From: Paractinoplanes toevensis
GTDB lineage: Bacteria > Actinomycetota > Actinomycetes > Mycobacteriales > Micromonosporaceae
NCBI RefSeq assembly: GCF_018332695.1
Contig: NZ_BOQN01000159.1
Coordinates: 1-53,009 of the forward strand
Direction: 5' to 3'
DNA: 53,009 nt
The notes beneath the pieces are model-generated. The model was not told the DNA's origin, made no database searches, and was given only the letters and a program-made list of their open reading frames with translations. The position numbers and the translations under genes are program-made. Below, one piece after another: positions 16,250 through 29,100 of the stretch (within the stretch, counting starts at the first letter, position 1; each line of letters opens with the position of its first letter).

Positions 16250-18358
16250 ATGTCCAGTCCCATCCGTGATCGGGATGTCCGGCTCGATATTCAGGCATTG
16301 CGGGCATTCGCAGTGGGTGTGGTGGTGTGCGGACACCTGTGGCCGTCCGGGCCGTTGTCCGGCGGTTTTCTCGGTGTAGATATCTTCTTTGTCATTTCCG
16401 GGTTTCTCATCACCTCGCACCTGTTGGGGCATGTCCCCACCAACCTGCGCGGCCTGCTGGACTTCTGGGCCCGGCGGGTGCGGCGGCTGTTGCCGGCGTC
16501 ATTGGCCGTCTTAGTGGCGACCGCGGTGGCGGCGTGGTGGTGGCTTCCGGAAACACAGTGGGCGGATACCGCGCGTCAGATTCGAGCGGCCGCGACTTAT
16601 TGGATCAACTGGCAGCTTGCCGGCGATTCGGTCGACTATTTCGGAGCCGGGAAGCCGGCTTCCCCGGTGCAGCATTACTGGTCGCTTTCGGTGGAGGAGC
16701 AGTTCTATCTCGTGTGGCCGGTGTTCATCCTGGTGCTGACCTGGGTGGGGTGGCGGCTTCGGGACCGGCGGTGGCTTTACTTCTCGGGTCTGCTCGTCGT
16801 GGTCGGTGCGTCGCTGTGGTGGTCCGTTACCTACACGCGTACTACGCCGGCGTCGGCGTATTTCGTGTCTACGACCCGGGTGTGGGAACTCGGTGCCGGC
16901 GGTCTGCTGGCCGTGGCCTCTCCGGTGATCGCGGGAATGCTGGCGACGCTGTGGGGTAGACGGGCCCGGGTGCCTGCGGCGTATGCGGGTTGGCTGCTGA
17001 TGATGGCCGCAGTGCTGCAATTCAGCGGCGATACGGCGATCCCGGGCTGGCGAGCGGTCGTGCCCGTCACGGGAGCGTTGCTGGTGATCGCGGCGAACGC
17101 CCCGCTGGCCTGGTATCCGGTTCGGGGACTGCGGTGGCTGGGGGACCACTCCTACTCCACCTATCTGTGGCACTGGCCGCTGCTGGTGATCGAGCCGGCG
17201 GCGCTGCACTCGGCGCGGGGCTGGAAGGACGACACGGCGATCATCGTCGCCACGCTGGTGCTGGCGGCGCTGACGAAGCGGTACCTCGAGGATCCGGTAC
17301 GGAATGTGGCGTGGTGGCGTCGCCTTGTGCCGACGTACGCGATGGGCGCGGCGGGGATGGCGGTCGTGATTGCTGTTGCCGCGACTTGGAGTGGGGTGGT
17401 GAACCACCGTCAGGACCGCTACCAGCGTCAACTCGTGGCGCAGGTGGCGAGCGCGGAAGGGTGCTTCGGCGCCGCCGTACTCGATCGGGGCTCGACCTGT
17501 GATCGTTCCCTGCAAGGTGCGTATGTTCCGAAATCATCGACCTGGCAGATCGGTGCCATCTCGCAGGACAAGCCGGGACTCAACTCTCGAGAGTGCAACA
17601 GCACCGACCGTGAGTGGGTGCTCGTACGGTGCGATGCCGGAGATGTGTCGTCACCGGTGTCGGTGGTGTTGACGGGCAACTCCCACGCCTTGCAATGGCT
17701 CGAGGCCTTGTCGACGGTCGCGGAGGCCGAGCACTGGCATCTCATCACCTACTACGCCACCGGCTGCCCATTCGCGGCGTGGCCGCGCCGAATGTTCACG
17801 CCCCAGTTCGCCCGCTGCGCCGACTGGGAGCAAGAGGTCCTGAGCAGTATCGTCCGGCTGAAGCCGACCCTGGTGGTCACCTCAAACCTCGGCTACCGAT
17901 CCCGATTCAAAGACTGGTTCACACCCGACGCCGGCGGTCTTCAGCCCGTCGACGCTTACGCTGCCGCCTACGCCACTCTCCGGGACGCCAACATCAAGAC
18001 TCTGGTGATCAACGATGCGCCGGCGCCTGCCGGCGGCGACAAATCTGATCCCGCCAAGTATCCGAACGCCGACCCGATCCGTTGCCTCGAAGCCCACCCG
18101 ACCGACTATGCGGCGTGCTCAGCACCGAGATCGGATTGGGAATACCGCGACCCGGCCGTCGACGCCGTAACGAGAATCGGTTCCCCGAAGGTCACCTCGG
18201 TCGATCTCAATGACCACATTTGCGGCCCGCAGGTATGCGACGCGGTCGTCGGCGGTGTTCGGGTGCGACAGGACGACTCGCACCTCACCGGAACGTACGT
18301 CCACACCTTGATCCCTTACTTACGGCCAGTGCTCGTGGCGTCGGTGACGGATCGGTGA
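16250..18358 (+). CDS. OafA/YrhL-type acyltransferase with C-terminal SGNH domain
   Basis: 702 aa; AGGGAG lies seven bases before the ATG. Residues about 10-380 are an acyltransferase-3 membrane domain with some ten transmembrane helices. It has the family motifs RLDIQALRAFAV, FFVISGFLIT, the basic RRVRRLLPA and YWSLSVEEQFYLVWPV. The extracytoplasmic C-terminus (about 450-700) is an SGNH hydrolase-like domain, with VVLTGNSHALQWLEAL and a final DDSHLTGTYV. Proteins of this design O-acetylate cell-envelope polysaccharide or secondary metabolites. It is a single-gene unit; changing surface glycans can alter phage adsorption, but nothing here shows that directly. Confidence 0.9.
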   Translation: MSSPIRDRDVRLDIQALRAFAVGVVVCGHLWPSGPLSGGFLGVDIFFVISGFLITSHLLGHVPTNLRGLLDFWARRVRRLLPASLAVLVATAVAAWWWLPETQWADTARQIRAAATYWINWQLAGDSVDYFGAGKPASPVQHYWSLSVEEQFYLVWPVFILVLTWVGWRLRDRRWLYFSGLLVVVGASLWWSVTYTRTTPASAYFVSTTRVWELGAGGLLAVASPVIAGMLATLWGRRARVPAAYAGWLLMMAAVLQFSGDTAIPGWRAVVPVTGALLVIAANAPLAWYPVRGLRWLGDHSYSTYLWHWPLLVIEPAALHSARGWKDDTAIIVATLVLAALTKRYLEDPVRNVAWWRRLVPTYAMGAAGMAVVIAVAATWSGVVNHRQDRYQRQLVAQVASAEGCFGAAVLDRGSTCDRSLQGAYVPKSSTWQIGAISQDKPGLNSRECNSTDREWVLVRCDAGDVSSPVSVVLTGNSHALQWLEALSTVAEAEHWHLITYYATGCPFAAWPRRMFTPQFARCADWEQEVLSSIVRLKPTLVVTSNLGYRSRFKDWFTPDAGGLQPVDAYAAAYATLRDANIKTLVINDAPAPAGGDKSDPAKYPNADPIRCLEAHPTDYAACSAPRSDWEYRDPAVDAVTRIGSPKVTSVDLNDHICGPQVCDAVVGGVRVRQDDSHLTGTYVHTLIPYLRPVLVASVTDR

Positions 18359-18495
18359 GGCTACGCTCCGTCGCGTGTCAGGTTGCACGAGTGACTTAAG
18401 AGTGCCCCCCGGGCGGATGACTCAAAAGCCGAAACGTGCGAAGACCGCTGGCGCCGGCACGGACCCGCCGCAGTTAGGTACGCGCAAGAGATCCT

Positions 18496-18515
18496 GAGGC
18501 TGGCCCAGCAGCCTC
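18496..18515. terminator. Hairpin after the acyltransferase gene
   Basis: GAGGCTG (18496-18502) and CAGCCTC (18509-18515) pair around a six-base loop, about 140 bases past the acyltransferase stop. No T-tract follows. Confidence 0.35.
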
Positions 18516-18582
18516 GGGGGCTGCGGGGAAGCAGTACTGTGCGGCTGCGGGCAGGGGTGATGGCTAGCCGGATCGGCTCGTC

Positions 18583-19194
18583 ATGGCGCTCACCCTATTG
18601 GCCTATGGCTGGATCGCCTACGATGCCGACGTGAGGCGCGCGGATCTTGGGATCGGACGATACGCCTGGTCTGAGCTGCGGTGCGGCTGCGGCCGTCAAG
18701 CCAGCCATCTCGAGGGGGGCTTCGCGCGGCTTGCCGGGGCCGACGCAGAATTCGACGCAGGTGCACTCGAGGGACATGTTTTCTCGGAAACGGTTCTCTA
18801 TGAACCGGCACCCGTAGTCATATCGGCGTGTTTAGACGCATTGGCCGATGACCTCGCGGTGACGGCGCGTCTGCACCTGTTGGCGCTACTGGCGCAACTG
18901 TCTTCAGCGCAAGACCAGCCGCCAGGCGTGACCAATGCAGGAAGCAACCTCTGGTCGGAGTGCCGTGCCGCCCTGCGTAAAGGCATACCTTTGCTCTATG
19001 CAGAAGTATTCCGCGCATATCCGAAGCAAGCTGGCCGCGAAAATGCCATGGTAGCGGCAAGCTACGCATTCGACGTATTGATGATGATTGACAATGATGC
19101 GCAGCGAGTGGAACGGTGTCGGTCGGCTGCCGCTGAATTTCTGGCCTGGGACCTGCGGTCGAAGGCCTCCTTCGGGGGGTCGGCATCCTCGTAG
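18583..19194 (+). CDS. Hypothetical helical-repeat protein, possible immunity protein
   Basis: 203 aa; the start is uncertain because no clear ribosome-binding site precedes ATG 18583. From about residue 30 the layout resembles HEAT-like proteins common in Streptomyces and often linked to toxin loci: FARLAGADAEFDAGALEGHV, then VLYEPAPVVISACLDALADD and a LHLLALLAQL helix. The C-terminal half is also helical (ENAMVAASYAFDVLMMI). It lies between the acyltransferase and the Rhs locus and could be an orphan immunity gene. I cannot name the family with confidence. Confidence 0.5.
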   Translation: MALTLLAYGWIAYDADVRRADLGIGRYAWSELRCGCGRQASHLEGGFARLAGADAEFDAGALEGHVFSETVLYEPAPVVISACLDALADDLAVTARLHLLALLAQLSSAQDQPPGVTNAGSNLWSECRAALRKGIPLLYAEVFRAYPKQAGRENAMVAASYAFDVLMMIDNDAQRVERCRSAAAEFLAWDLRSKASFGGSASS

Positions 19195-19487
19195 GCCCGG
19201 GATGGGCGGCCGGTATGCCCAGGCAGACGCCGACATCCTGACCCAGGGCAGGAGCCGACGACTGGCATCGCGTAGGCGGAACGATCACCTGGCGAGATCC
19301 GGACATTCGGCAACCGGCGTGCCTTTGCGCTCAGGTCATCCCGAGTTCGGACGAAGGCGTTCAGCTAAGTGATTCTGCTGACTTCTGGCCGACGGGCTAG
19401 CCGTTTGTCCTGGTCGGGGGACTGGACAGGCTGGGTACGCTCTGCGCCGTGCTGGGTGGACGAGTTGATAAGCGACTGCAGGGTTCG
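19195..19487. other. Intergenic, no gene seen
   Basis: About 290 bases. A GTG at 19449 is in frame with the next gene but has no ribosome-binding site. Nothing else is recognised. Confidence 0.4.
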
Positions 19488-20024
19488 ATGAAGACGGCGC
19501 GGCCGCCACGGGATTGGTGGCCGCCATCGCGGCGTGTGCGATGGCTGGCGGGCGGCGCGCTCGTGCTGGTCCTCGCTGTCGTGGGTCTGGTGGTCTGGTT
19601 GTCGGATGACGGCGTGGATCTTCGGGCCCGGGTGTACACGCAGTCGTCGGCGTGTCTGCTGACACCGGCGGCCGGTGTGTCCGACCCGGCCGCGGCCCCG
19701 GTGTGGGCCGGGATGCAGCAGGCGTCGCTGGCCACGAACGGCAAGGTCAGCTTCCTCGAGGTCGACGGCCGGCAGACCGCAGAAAACGCGGCAACTTACC
19801 TCGCGACTCTCGCGCAAGGCGATTGTGATCTTGTTCTCGTTGCGGGTGCAGGTCCGGTCGCGGCGCTGGAACAGTCATCGGCGTCGTTCCCGCAGATCCA
19901 CTTTGTCTCGGTGGGCGGGTCAAAGGCGCAGGCCAACGTCTCGGTTGTAGCCGACTCTGACGCGAACGCGGTTTCGGCACAGGTCAAAAGCCTGGTGGAG
20001 AGTGCCCTGCGTTCCGGTGAGTAG
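19488..20024 (+). CDS. Membrane-anchored BMP/Med-like periplasmic-binding protein
   Basis: 178 aa from ATG 19488, chosen because AGGG lies just upstream; a GTG at 19449 would add 13 residues. One transmembrane helix (LAGGALVLVLAVVGLVVWL, about residues 20-38) is followed by an extracytoplasmic domain. That domain resembles the first half of BMP/PnrA ligand-binding proteins: an early strand with a Cys (SACLLTPAAG), then CDLVLVAGAGP and IHFVSVGG. It is about half the size of a full BMP protein. It lies 100 bases upstream of the Rhs gene on the same strand; this pairing suggests a role in toxin display or sensing, which is inference. Confidence 0.6.
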   Translation: MKTARPPRDWWPPSRRVRWLAGGALVLVLAVVGLVVWLSDDGVDLRARVYTQSSACLLTPAAGVSDPAAAPVWAGMQQASLATNGKVSFLEVDGRQTAENAATYLATLAQGDCDLVLVAGAGPVAALEQSSASFPQIHFVSVGGSKAQANVSVVADSDANAVSAQVKSLVESALRSGE

Positions 20025-20125
20025 TTGATCAGCCGAACGGCCATGTCCAGTTTGTGATCTTGTAAAAGTCAGACGTCAGCCAGAAAACTCCCAGGAGCTT
20101 CGCAGCTTCGGGGGAAGGAACGGCT

Positions 20126-23100
20126 GTGCGTCGTGGGTTGAATCGAATCGCTGTCGGTACGGCGGTGGTTTTCGCGTTTACCTTCATGGCCCCGGTCGGG
20201 GCTGTGCAGGACCCGAAACTTCCGCTCTCGTGGATGTGGTCGTGGCTGTCGCAGCGTCCGGCATGGGCGTGGGGCCACCTGGAGCTGCCGCAGCAAACCG
20301 ACGGCCCGGGCCCGGTCGCGGACTTCGACACCGACGCGGACCGGGGCTCCGGTAAGCCGGTGACCGCAGTGAAGGGCGCCCTGCCGGGCTATCAGCCGCA
20401 CGATCCGACGCAGAAGCCTGTCACGACAGGCGAAGCGGATCCGGGGTTCGACGCCGAAACGAGCAAGCGGTCAACGGACGACTCATCGCTGCGGACCGAC
20501 GTGTTCGACAACGCCGACGGGTCACAGTCCGCGACGATGTATGCCGATCCGGTCAACTTTCAGGACAAGAACGGCGACTGGCAGAAGATCGACAGCGATC
20601 TGACGAAGCGGGCGGACGGCCGACTGCACGCCGCGGCGAACAGCTTCGACGCCTCGCTCGCCGCGACCGCGACCGCGACCGCGGCCACGGCGACGGCTAC
20701 TCCTGCCGCGGCCGCCATCACGGCAACGCCGTCTTCTGCCCCGACGGCAACGACGGCAGAGCCGTCCACTTCTGCGAAGACCTCGGGCGCACGTGCCGCT
20801 GCCGCGGCGACCACATCGCCGGCTGAGGCGGCCTCGTCAGCGCCGGTGAACCCCGGCGCCGCCCCCGAAGTCTCCGGGGCGGCGTCACCGTCAGCAGCCG
20901 CGTCACCGTCGAGCACCCCGACGACTGCGGCGACCCCGACGACCGCGGCGACCTCGTCGGCTCCCACCACATCGTCGCCGGCGGGAACGTCGTTGCTGGC
21001 CAATCTGAAACTGCCGACCGGCGAGAGTGCCGGTTACACGCTGCAGGGTGCCGCGCCGGTGACCGCCCGGGTCGACGGTCAGACGGCGACCTATCCGTCG
21101 ATCCTGGCGGACACCGATCTGGAGCTGCACACCTACGACTCCGGTATCAAGGAGACGCTGGTCCTCAAATCGGCGCAGGCGGCCTCGTCGTGGACGTTCC
21201 CGCTGACGCTCAACGGGCTGACCCCGCGGATGACCGACAGCGGCGAGGTCGAGCTGCTCAATGCCGCTGGTGTGGCGGTGGCGTGGTTCCCGCACGGCTC
21301 GATGGAGGATTCGAAGTTCGATCTGCGGTCCGGTGGGTCGGCAGAGTCGGGTGCTGTTACCTACCGGCTGGCCGAGCAGGACGGTGGCACCGTTCTGAAG
21401 GTCACGGCGGATCGGGCGTGGCTGGATGATCCTGCCCGGGTGTATCCGGTGCGGGTAGACCCGACCGCGACCACGATCGACAGCGGCGATGTGTATGTCG
21501 ACAACGACTCGACGACGACCAACCAGAACGGCAACGACTTGCCGATCGGCACGTACGACGGCACCGTCAAGGCCCGTTCGTTCATGCACTTCGACAGCTT
21601 CGCCGGCGACGGGTTTACCAGCCGGCATGTCAGCAAGGCCGTGCTGCAGCTGTATCTGACGTGGCAGCCCAGCTGTACGGTCAGCCGCGCGTTCGACGTG
21701 CGTGCGGCGACATCGGCGTGGACGGTGGACAGTCTGAAAAACAACGCCGGGCTCAGTGCGGGGCCGTCCTACTCGGCGCCGATCGGTTCGCTGACGGTCA
21801 CGGATCCGGGTGACGCCTGCACCAACAGCGCTAAGGATCGGTCGAAGGGTAAGTGGGTCAACGTCACCCTGGACGCCTCGGTGATCGACAAGTGGGCGCG
21901 GCAGACCAGCCCGAACTACGGCCTGGCGTTGACGGCGTCGGAGACCGACGTGAACGCGTGGAAGAAGTTCACCTCGGCGAACTACTCCGATACGTACAAG
22001 CCGCGGCTGTCGCTGACCTACACCAACAACGTCGCCCCGCAGGTCGATGTGCGGTATCCGGCGAATAACGCGGTGGTGCAGACCCTGACGCCGGAACTGT
22101 TGGCCAAGGGCCACGACTCGGACAACTGGCCGGGCAAGGGGCAGAATTTCACGTTTGGCGTGCTGGGCACCGACGGGTCGACGATCGCGGTGTCCTCGGC
22201 GGTGAACTCGTCCTGGACGGTGCCTGCGGGCAAGCTGAACTGGAACACCACTTACCTGTACACGGTGAAAACGTTCGACGGGGTGACCTACAGCCCGTTC
22301 CAGGAGACGTACGCGTTCACCACGTCGGTGCCGCAACCGGCGGTGACCAGCTCGCTGGCGCAGAACGGCGGCAAGGGCTTCGACGCGAGTATCGGCAATT
22401 ACACGACGTCGGCGACGGACGCGAGCGTCACTACCGTCGGGCCGTCGCTGGCGATCACCCGCACCTACAACAGCCTCGACACCCGCCGGGACACGGCGTT
22501 CGGGGTCGGCTGGTCGAGTGTGCTGGACGCGAAGGCCACCCAGATACCCGACGCCGCCGGAACGGTCCAGTCGGTGCGGGTGACCTACCCGACCGGCGAG
22601 GAGGTGGCGTTCGGCCGGACCGCCACGGGGACGTTCGTGCCGCCATCGGGCCGGTTCTCCACCTTCGCGGAAACCAAGTCCGGCTCGACGCTGACCGGGT
22701 ACACGCTGACCGACAAGAACGCCACGATCTACACGTTCGGCCGCGGTGTGGGCGGAGGAGTGTTCCGGCTGACCGCGATCACCGACGCCAACGGCCGCAC
22801 CATGAGCCTCGGCTACGACGGCGACGGCAACCCGACGACGATGACCAGCGCCTCCGGGCGCCACCTGAGCTTGTCGTGGTCGTGGCCCGACGGCGCGTCC
22901 GCGCCGCGGGTGGAAACGGTGAGCACCGACCGGGCCGACCCGGACGACCCGGACAGCGCCAGCGTGTGGACCTACACCTATCGCGGTGAGGACCAGCTCG
23001 GCCAGGTGTGCCAGCCCGACGGCGAAAACCGGTGCTGGCAGTACTGGTCGTCGTGGATCTCCCAGTACCGCAACTCGGTGCTCAACCTGTCCCCAGCGGC

Positions 23101-26100
23101 CTACTGGCCATTGGACGAGGCCGGCGGCACTATGGCCAACAGTGCCGTGCTGGCCAACGCCGGTATGGACGTGGCCGCCTACAACAACGTGACCCTCGGC
23201 CAAGGCGCGCACCTGGACGGCAGCACCGCCACCACGGCCGGGTTCAACGGCACAAGTTCGTTCGTGCAGCTGCCGAGCAACATGATCGCGGGCGGGCAGT
23301 ACCAGTCGGTCAGCATGTGGTTCAAGACCGCCACGCCGGGTGGGGTGCTGTTCAGCTACAGCCACGACCAGGTCACCGCCGGTACCACCAGCGGCGACTA
23401 CGTGCCCGCCCTGTACATCGACAAGTACGGCAAGCTGCGCGGCGAGTTCTGGAACAACACCGTCGCCAACATCAACTCGAACACGGTCGTCACCGACAAC
23501 AACTGGCACCACGTCGTGCTGGCCGGCGTCGGCAGCTCCCAGACGCTGTATCTCGACGGCAACGCGGCCGGCACGATCGCGGGCACGATCTCCGTCGTCA
23601 GCTCCCGCAGCCTTGACACCGTCACGGTCGGCGCCGGGTTCGTCGGCGGGGGCTGGCCCGATCACGCCAACTCCGGGGCAGCGCCGGCCAAGGCCACCTA
23701 CTTCAACGGCCAGATCTCCGACGTCGCGTTCTTCAACACGGCGATCACCGCCGCGCAGGCCGGCCAGCTGAACTGGACCGGCCGCAACGACCAACCGGTC
23801 CTGGACTGGGTGGGCCGGCCCAGCGGCAACGGCGCCAACGCCTGGGTCGACTACGACGCGGTCACCGGCCGGGTCGCCCGGGTCGGCGACGAGAACGGCG
23901 GCGCCTGGACCCTGGACACCCCCAAGATCGCCGGCAGCAGCGCGGTCTACGCCGGGCAGGTCCTCGGCGCGAAACCGCAGGACTACTGGCGCTTCGCCGA
24001 CGCCCCCGGCGACGGCGTCTCCGACGCGGTCAACCAGGTCTCGGGTGGCATCGCCACCTACAGCAACGTCACCCTCGGCGTGTCCGGGCCGTTCCCGGAC
24101 GCGAGCGCGGCGAAGTTCGACGGCAGCAGCTCCTATGTCGAGCTGCCGCCCACCGACATCCCGGCGGGCACCGGGCCGTCGACGGTCGAGATGTGGTTCA
24201 ACATGCCGGCTGGCAACACTGCCGGTGGTGTGCTGTTCGGCGCGCAGATCGCCGCCACCGACGAGCCGACCGGCGGCGGGTGGACCCCGGTGCTGTATGT
24301 CGACGTCAACGGGAAACTGCGCGGCAGCTTCTGGACCACCAACGTCACCAACATGGTCACCTCGGCCAGTGTCAACGACGGCAAATGGCATCACGTCGCA
24401 CTGACTGCCACCAACAACAACACCCAGGTCCTCTACCTCGACGGCGCCCAGGTCGGCACCTCCACCGCCACCATCACCAACGACTACGGCGCCCAGCACG
24501 CCTACCTCGGCGTCGGTCGCTGGACGAGCTGGCCTGGGAACGGCAGCACCGACATCGGCTGGTTCCCCGGCTCGATCGCCGAGGCTGCTGTCTACAAGTC
24601 CGCGCTGAGCGCCGCGCAGGTCGCCGACCACGTCGCCACGGCGAAGCAGACCGCGTCGGTGGCGATGACGATGATCGGTGGTGTCGCGACCGCGATCGCC
24701 ATGCCCGTGCAACAGGTCGTCGTGCACACTCCCGACACCGGCCCTGACGGCGACCAGGACCGGACCCAGGTTTCCAGCTACGACCTGGTCAACGGTAATC
24801 GGCTGGTCGCGCAGACCGACGAGCGTGGCCAGACCACCAAGTACGGCTACGACGTCGGCGGCTACGCCAGCATGGTGTACGACCCGAAGGGTGTCCTGAC
24901 CCAGACCTTGCAGGACGTGCGGGGCAACACCATCCAGTCGATCACCTGCCAGGACCAGAGCGCGAACAAGTGCTCGTCGGTGTACTTCAGCTACTTCCCG
25001 GACGCCACCAGCAAGGCGCTGACCCCGAACCCGAAGAACGACCTGCTGCTCACCACCCGGGACGCCCGGACCACCCCGCCAGCCACCGCGGGTGCGGCGC
25101 CGAGCGACGACCGGTACCTGACCACCAACACTTACGACGATCACGGCAACCTGACCGCGGTCACCGACCCACTGCACCGGGTCACCGCCACCACCTACAC
25201 CGACCACTGGACTGCCGCCGTCGACGGGGGCGCACCACCGGACGGCTTGCCGGAGACTGTGACCACCCCGGGCGGGCAGACCAAGCAGGTCGTCTACTTC
25301 CAGTCCGGTGACGTCGCTGAGATCCACGAACCCAACGGCAAGGTCACCAAGTTCACCTACGACGGCCTCGGGCAGGTGCTGACCGAAACCGAAACCACCG
25401 CCGACGGCGGGGACGAACTGGTCACCACCCACACCTACGACAAGATGAGCCGCGAGGTCACCCAGACCGACCCGTCGACGACCAACCGGATCACCGGTGG
25501 CGTGCACACCCGGGTGTCCACCTCCACCTACGACGCCGACGGCAACGTCACCGCGGTCACCACCAGCGACGCGACCGGCGGCGACGACCCCCGCACGGAG
25601 CAGCACACCTACAACGACTTCGGCCAGGAGGAAAGCTCCACCACCCCCGGCGGCGCGCAGACCTGGTTCGACTACGACGCCATGGGCCGCATCGTCAAAC
25701 AGACCAGCCCTGACGGAACCGTCACCACCAACAGCTACGACGCGACCGGCAACCTCACCGACGTCTGGCTCAAAGACTTCACCGGCGACCCCAACGACCC
25801 GCAGGACCCGACCGACCTGCGGCTCGAGCACAACGAATACGACGAGGCCGGCCGGTTGGCCAGCGAGACTGACGCCGAGAACAACGTCACCTACCACACC
25901 TACACCGACAACGGTCTGGAAGCGACGATCACCCGGGTCGGCGCCGACGCCAACGGCAATACCGTCACCTACCAGGTGCAGGACACCACCTACGACGAGG
26001 CCGGCAACCCGCTCGTCGAGCTCAGCAACAACGGCCTGACGAAGGTCAGCCACGTCTACGACGCCGCCGGACGGGAAACCTCGTCGACCGCTGACCCGGA

Positions 26101-29100
26101 CACCCTCAAGCGCACCTCGTCGGTCACCTTCGACGCTGACGACAACCCGATCAGCAACGTACAGACCGACGCGTCGGGCACCGTGACGGCGAAGATGGAA
26201 ACGCTGTACGACAACGCCGGCCGCACCCTCGCCGAGCTCACCTACCGGTCGACCACGACCGCCCCGGTCGCCCGATGGAAAATGAGCGACGGCTCCGGCA
26301 GCACCGCGGCCGACACCGCCGGCAACAGCCCGCTTACCCTGAGCTCCACCGGCGGCGCGAACTGGAGCACTGAGCACGGCGGCGCCCTGGCCTTCAACAA
26401 CACCGGCGGCACCGCGACGACCAACGGCGCGACCGTGGACACCGGCCGCAGCTTCACTGTCTCGGCCTGGGTCAAACTGACCGCCGGCGGGCACTACATG
26501 CAAGCCGTCGCCGGTGTCGGCACCAAGCAGACCGCCTTCGATCTGGGCTACAACTCCGCCAGCAACCGGTGGGAATTCCGGCTCGGCGCCTACGACACCG
26601 TCAACCCGAGCACCATCGGGACACAGATCCTCTCCACCTCCACCCCGCAGACCGGCACCTGGACCCTGCTCACCGGCGTCTACGACGCCGCCAGCAAGAC
26701 CGGAACCCTCTATGTCGGTGACACCGCCGAGGCCAGCGCCACCGCCCAGCCGTACGCCGCCTCGGTGCCCACCGTGCTCGGGACCGGGCTGTGGAACGGC
26801 GATCACTCCGACTACTTCAACGGTGCTGTCAGTGACGTGCAGCTCTACCAGCAGGCCCTGACCGGCAGCAACGTCACGGGCATCAAGAACGCCACCTTCC
26901 CGGCCGCCGACGCGGGCGTGATCCGCACCAGTTACACCTACGACGCCGACGACGAGGTCACCTCGGTGACCGACCCGAACGGCAACACCAGCTACACCGC
27001 TTACGACGAGGACGGGCACGCGGTCAAGACGACCGCGCCGGCTGCGATGGCCGAATCCGCCACCTCGGGTGCCGCGGTCAAGGCGAACGCGGTGTCCTGG
27101 ACCGGCTACAACACCTTCGGCGAGGTCACCGACACCAAGGACGCCCTGGGTAACTGGTCGGCGACCTACTACGACGCCGACGGCCGCGCCACGCTCGAAC
27201 GGCAGCCCGCCTACACCCCACCAGGCCCCGGCACCACGGAGATCGTCCCGGAGACGATGTCCTACTACACCGCTTCCGGGCAGGTCGACCACACCACCGA
27301 CCCGAATGGCAACAACACCTGGTTCGACTACGACCAACTCGACCGGCTGTCCAAGGTCACCGCCGTGAACGGCGCGGTCACCAAGTACACCTATGACAAG
27401 GTCGGCAACCAGCTGTCCATGACCTCACCCACCGGTGCGGTCACCTCGACCACCTACGACTACCTCGGCCGGCAGGCGAGCATCACCGACGCGGTCCGGC
27501 AGGACAACGCCTCCTACACCACCACCTACAACTACAAGCAGAGCCCGGCCGACGGCTGGTCCACCACCGTCACCTCCCCGCGCGGCGTCACCTCAAAGAC
27601 GACCTACAACCAACTCGGCGACGCCGTCAGCAGCGAAGACGGCGCCCACAACGTCACCACCACGACCTACGACGGCGGGGCGCGGCCAGTCAAGACCACA
27701 CTTGCCGACGGCACCTACACCACCACCGGCTACGACCTCGCCGGACGAGCGCTGAGCACCACCTTCTACGACGAGAACGACACCTTCCTGCAGTCGCAGT
27801 CCAGCGAGTACGACGCAGCCGGCAACGTCATCGCCTCGACCGACGCCCGCCACACCCGCACCACGTTCACCTACGACGCGACCGGGGTGCTGACCGCCGA
27901 GCACCAGCCGATCAACAGCTCCGCCGCGATCGACACCAGCTTCGGCTACGACCTCGAAGGCAACCAGACCCGGTTCACCGACGGCCGCGGCAACGCGTTC
28001 TGGACCACCTACAACTCCTGGGGCCTGCCCGAATCGCAGATCGAACCGGCGACCACGGCCTACCCCAACCCGGCCGACCGCACCTACACCACCAGCTACG
28101 ACATCGCCGCCCGGGCAACCAAACTCGTCCAACCCGGCGGCGTCACCACCACCAACACCTACGACGACCTCGGACAGCTGACCAAACAAGCCGGCACCGG
28201 CGCCGAAGCCACCACCACCGACCGATCCTTCGGCTACGACCTCGACGGCCGCCTGATCAGCTTCAACGGCAACACCGGCACCAACACGATCAGCTACGAC
28301 GACCGGAACCTGCCGAAATCGATCACCGGCACGTCCGGCAACACCAGCTACACCTACGACGAAGACGGCGACCTGGCCAGCCGCGCCGACGCCGCCGGCA
28401 CCACCGCCTTCCATTACGACAGCGCCGGCCGGGTCGACCAGCTGACCAACACCAGCAAAAACGTCACCCAGCTGTACACCTACACCAACCTCAACACCCT
28501 CTCGAAAATCACCTACGGGGCGGGTAACAACTACCGCACCTTCACCTACGACAAACAGCACCGGCTCACCGGCGACGACCTGAAGAACACCGCCGGCACC
28601 ACGATCGCGAAGATCGGCTACGGGTGGAACGACAACGGCGATCTGACGTCGAAGACGACCACCAACCTCGGCGGCACGACTACCACCAACACCTACGACT
28701 ACGACCTCGCCGACCGGCTCACCTCGTGGAACAACGGCACTGCCACCACGGCCTATGCCTACGACAAGTCCGGTAACCGGCTGCAGAACGGCAGCAAGCT
28801 GTTCACCTACGACGCCCGCAACCGCCTGTTGACCGGCGACGGCGCCAGCTACGCCTACACCGCCCGCGGCACCCTGTCCTCCTCCGGCGCCAACCAGACC
28901 AAGGCCGACGCGTTCGGACAGGTCATCACCCAGAAATACAACAACGGCGGCGGCACGAAGACCTACAGCTACGACGGTCTGGGCCGGGTCATGCAGACCG
29001 GCTTCGCCTACACCGGCACCGACAACGATCTGGCCGGCGATGGCACCTCCACCTATGTGCGGGGCGGAGGCAACGAAGTGGTCGCGGAAGCGACCAGCGC

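Noticed and set aside
20903..27337. Very long minus-strand open frame (about 2,144 codons) opposite the Rhs gene
   Set aside because: It is the antisense shadow of YD and LamG coding sequence at high GC. The product is Gly/Val/Arg-rich with no domain, while the plus strand has clear motifs throughout.
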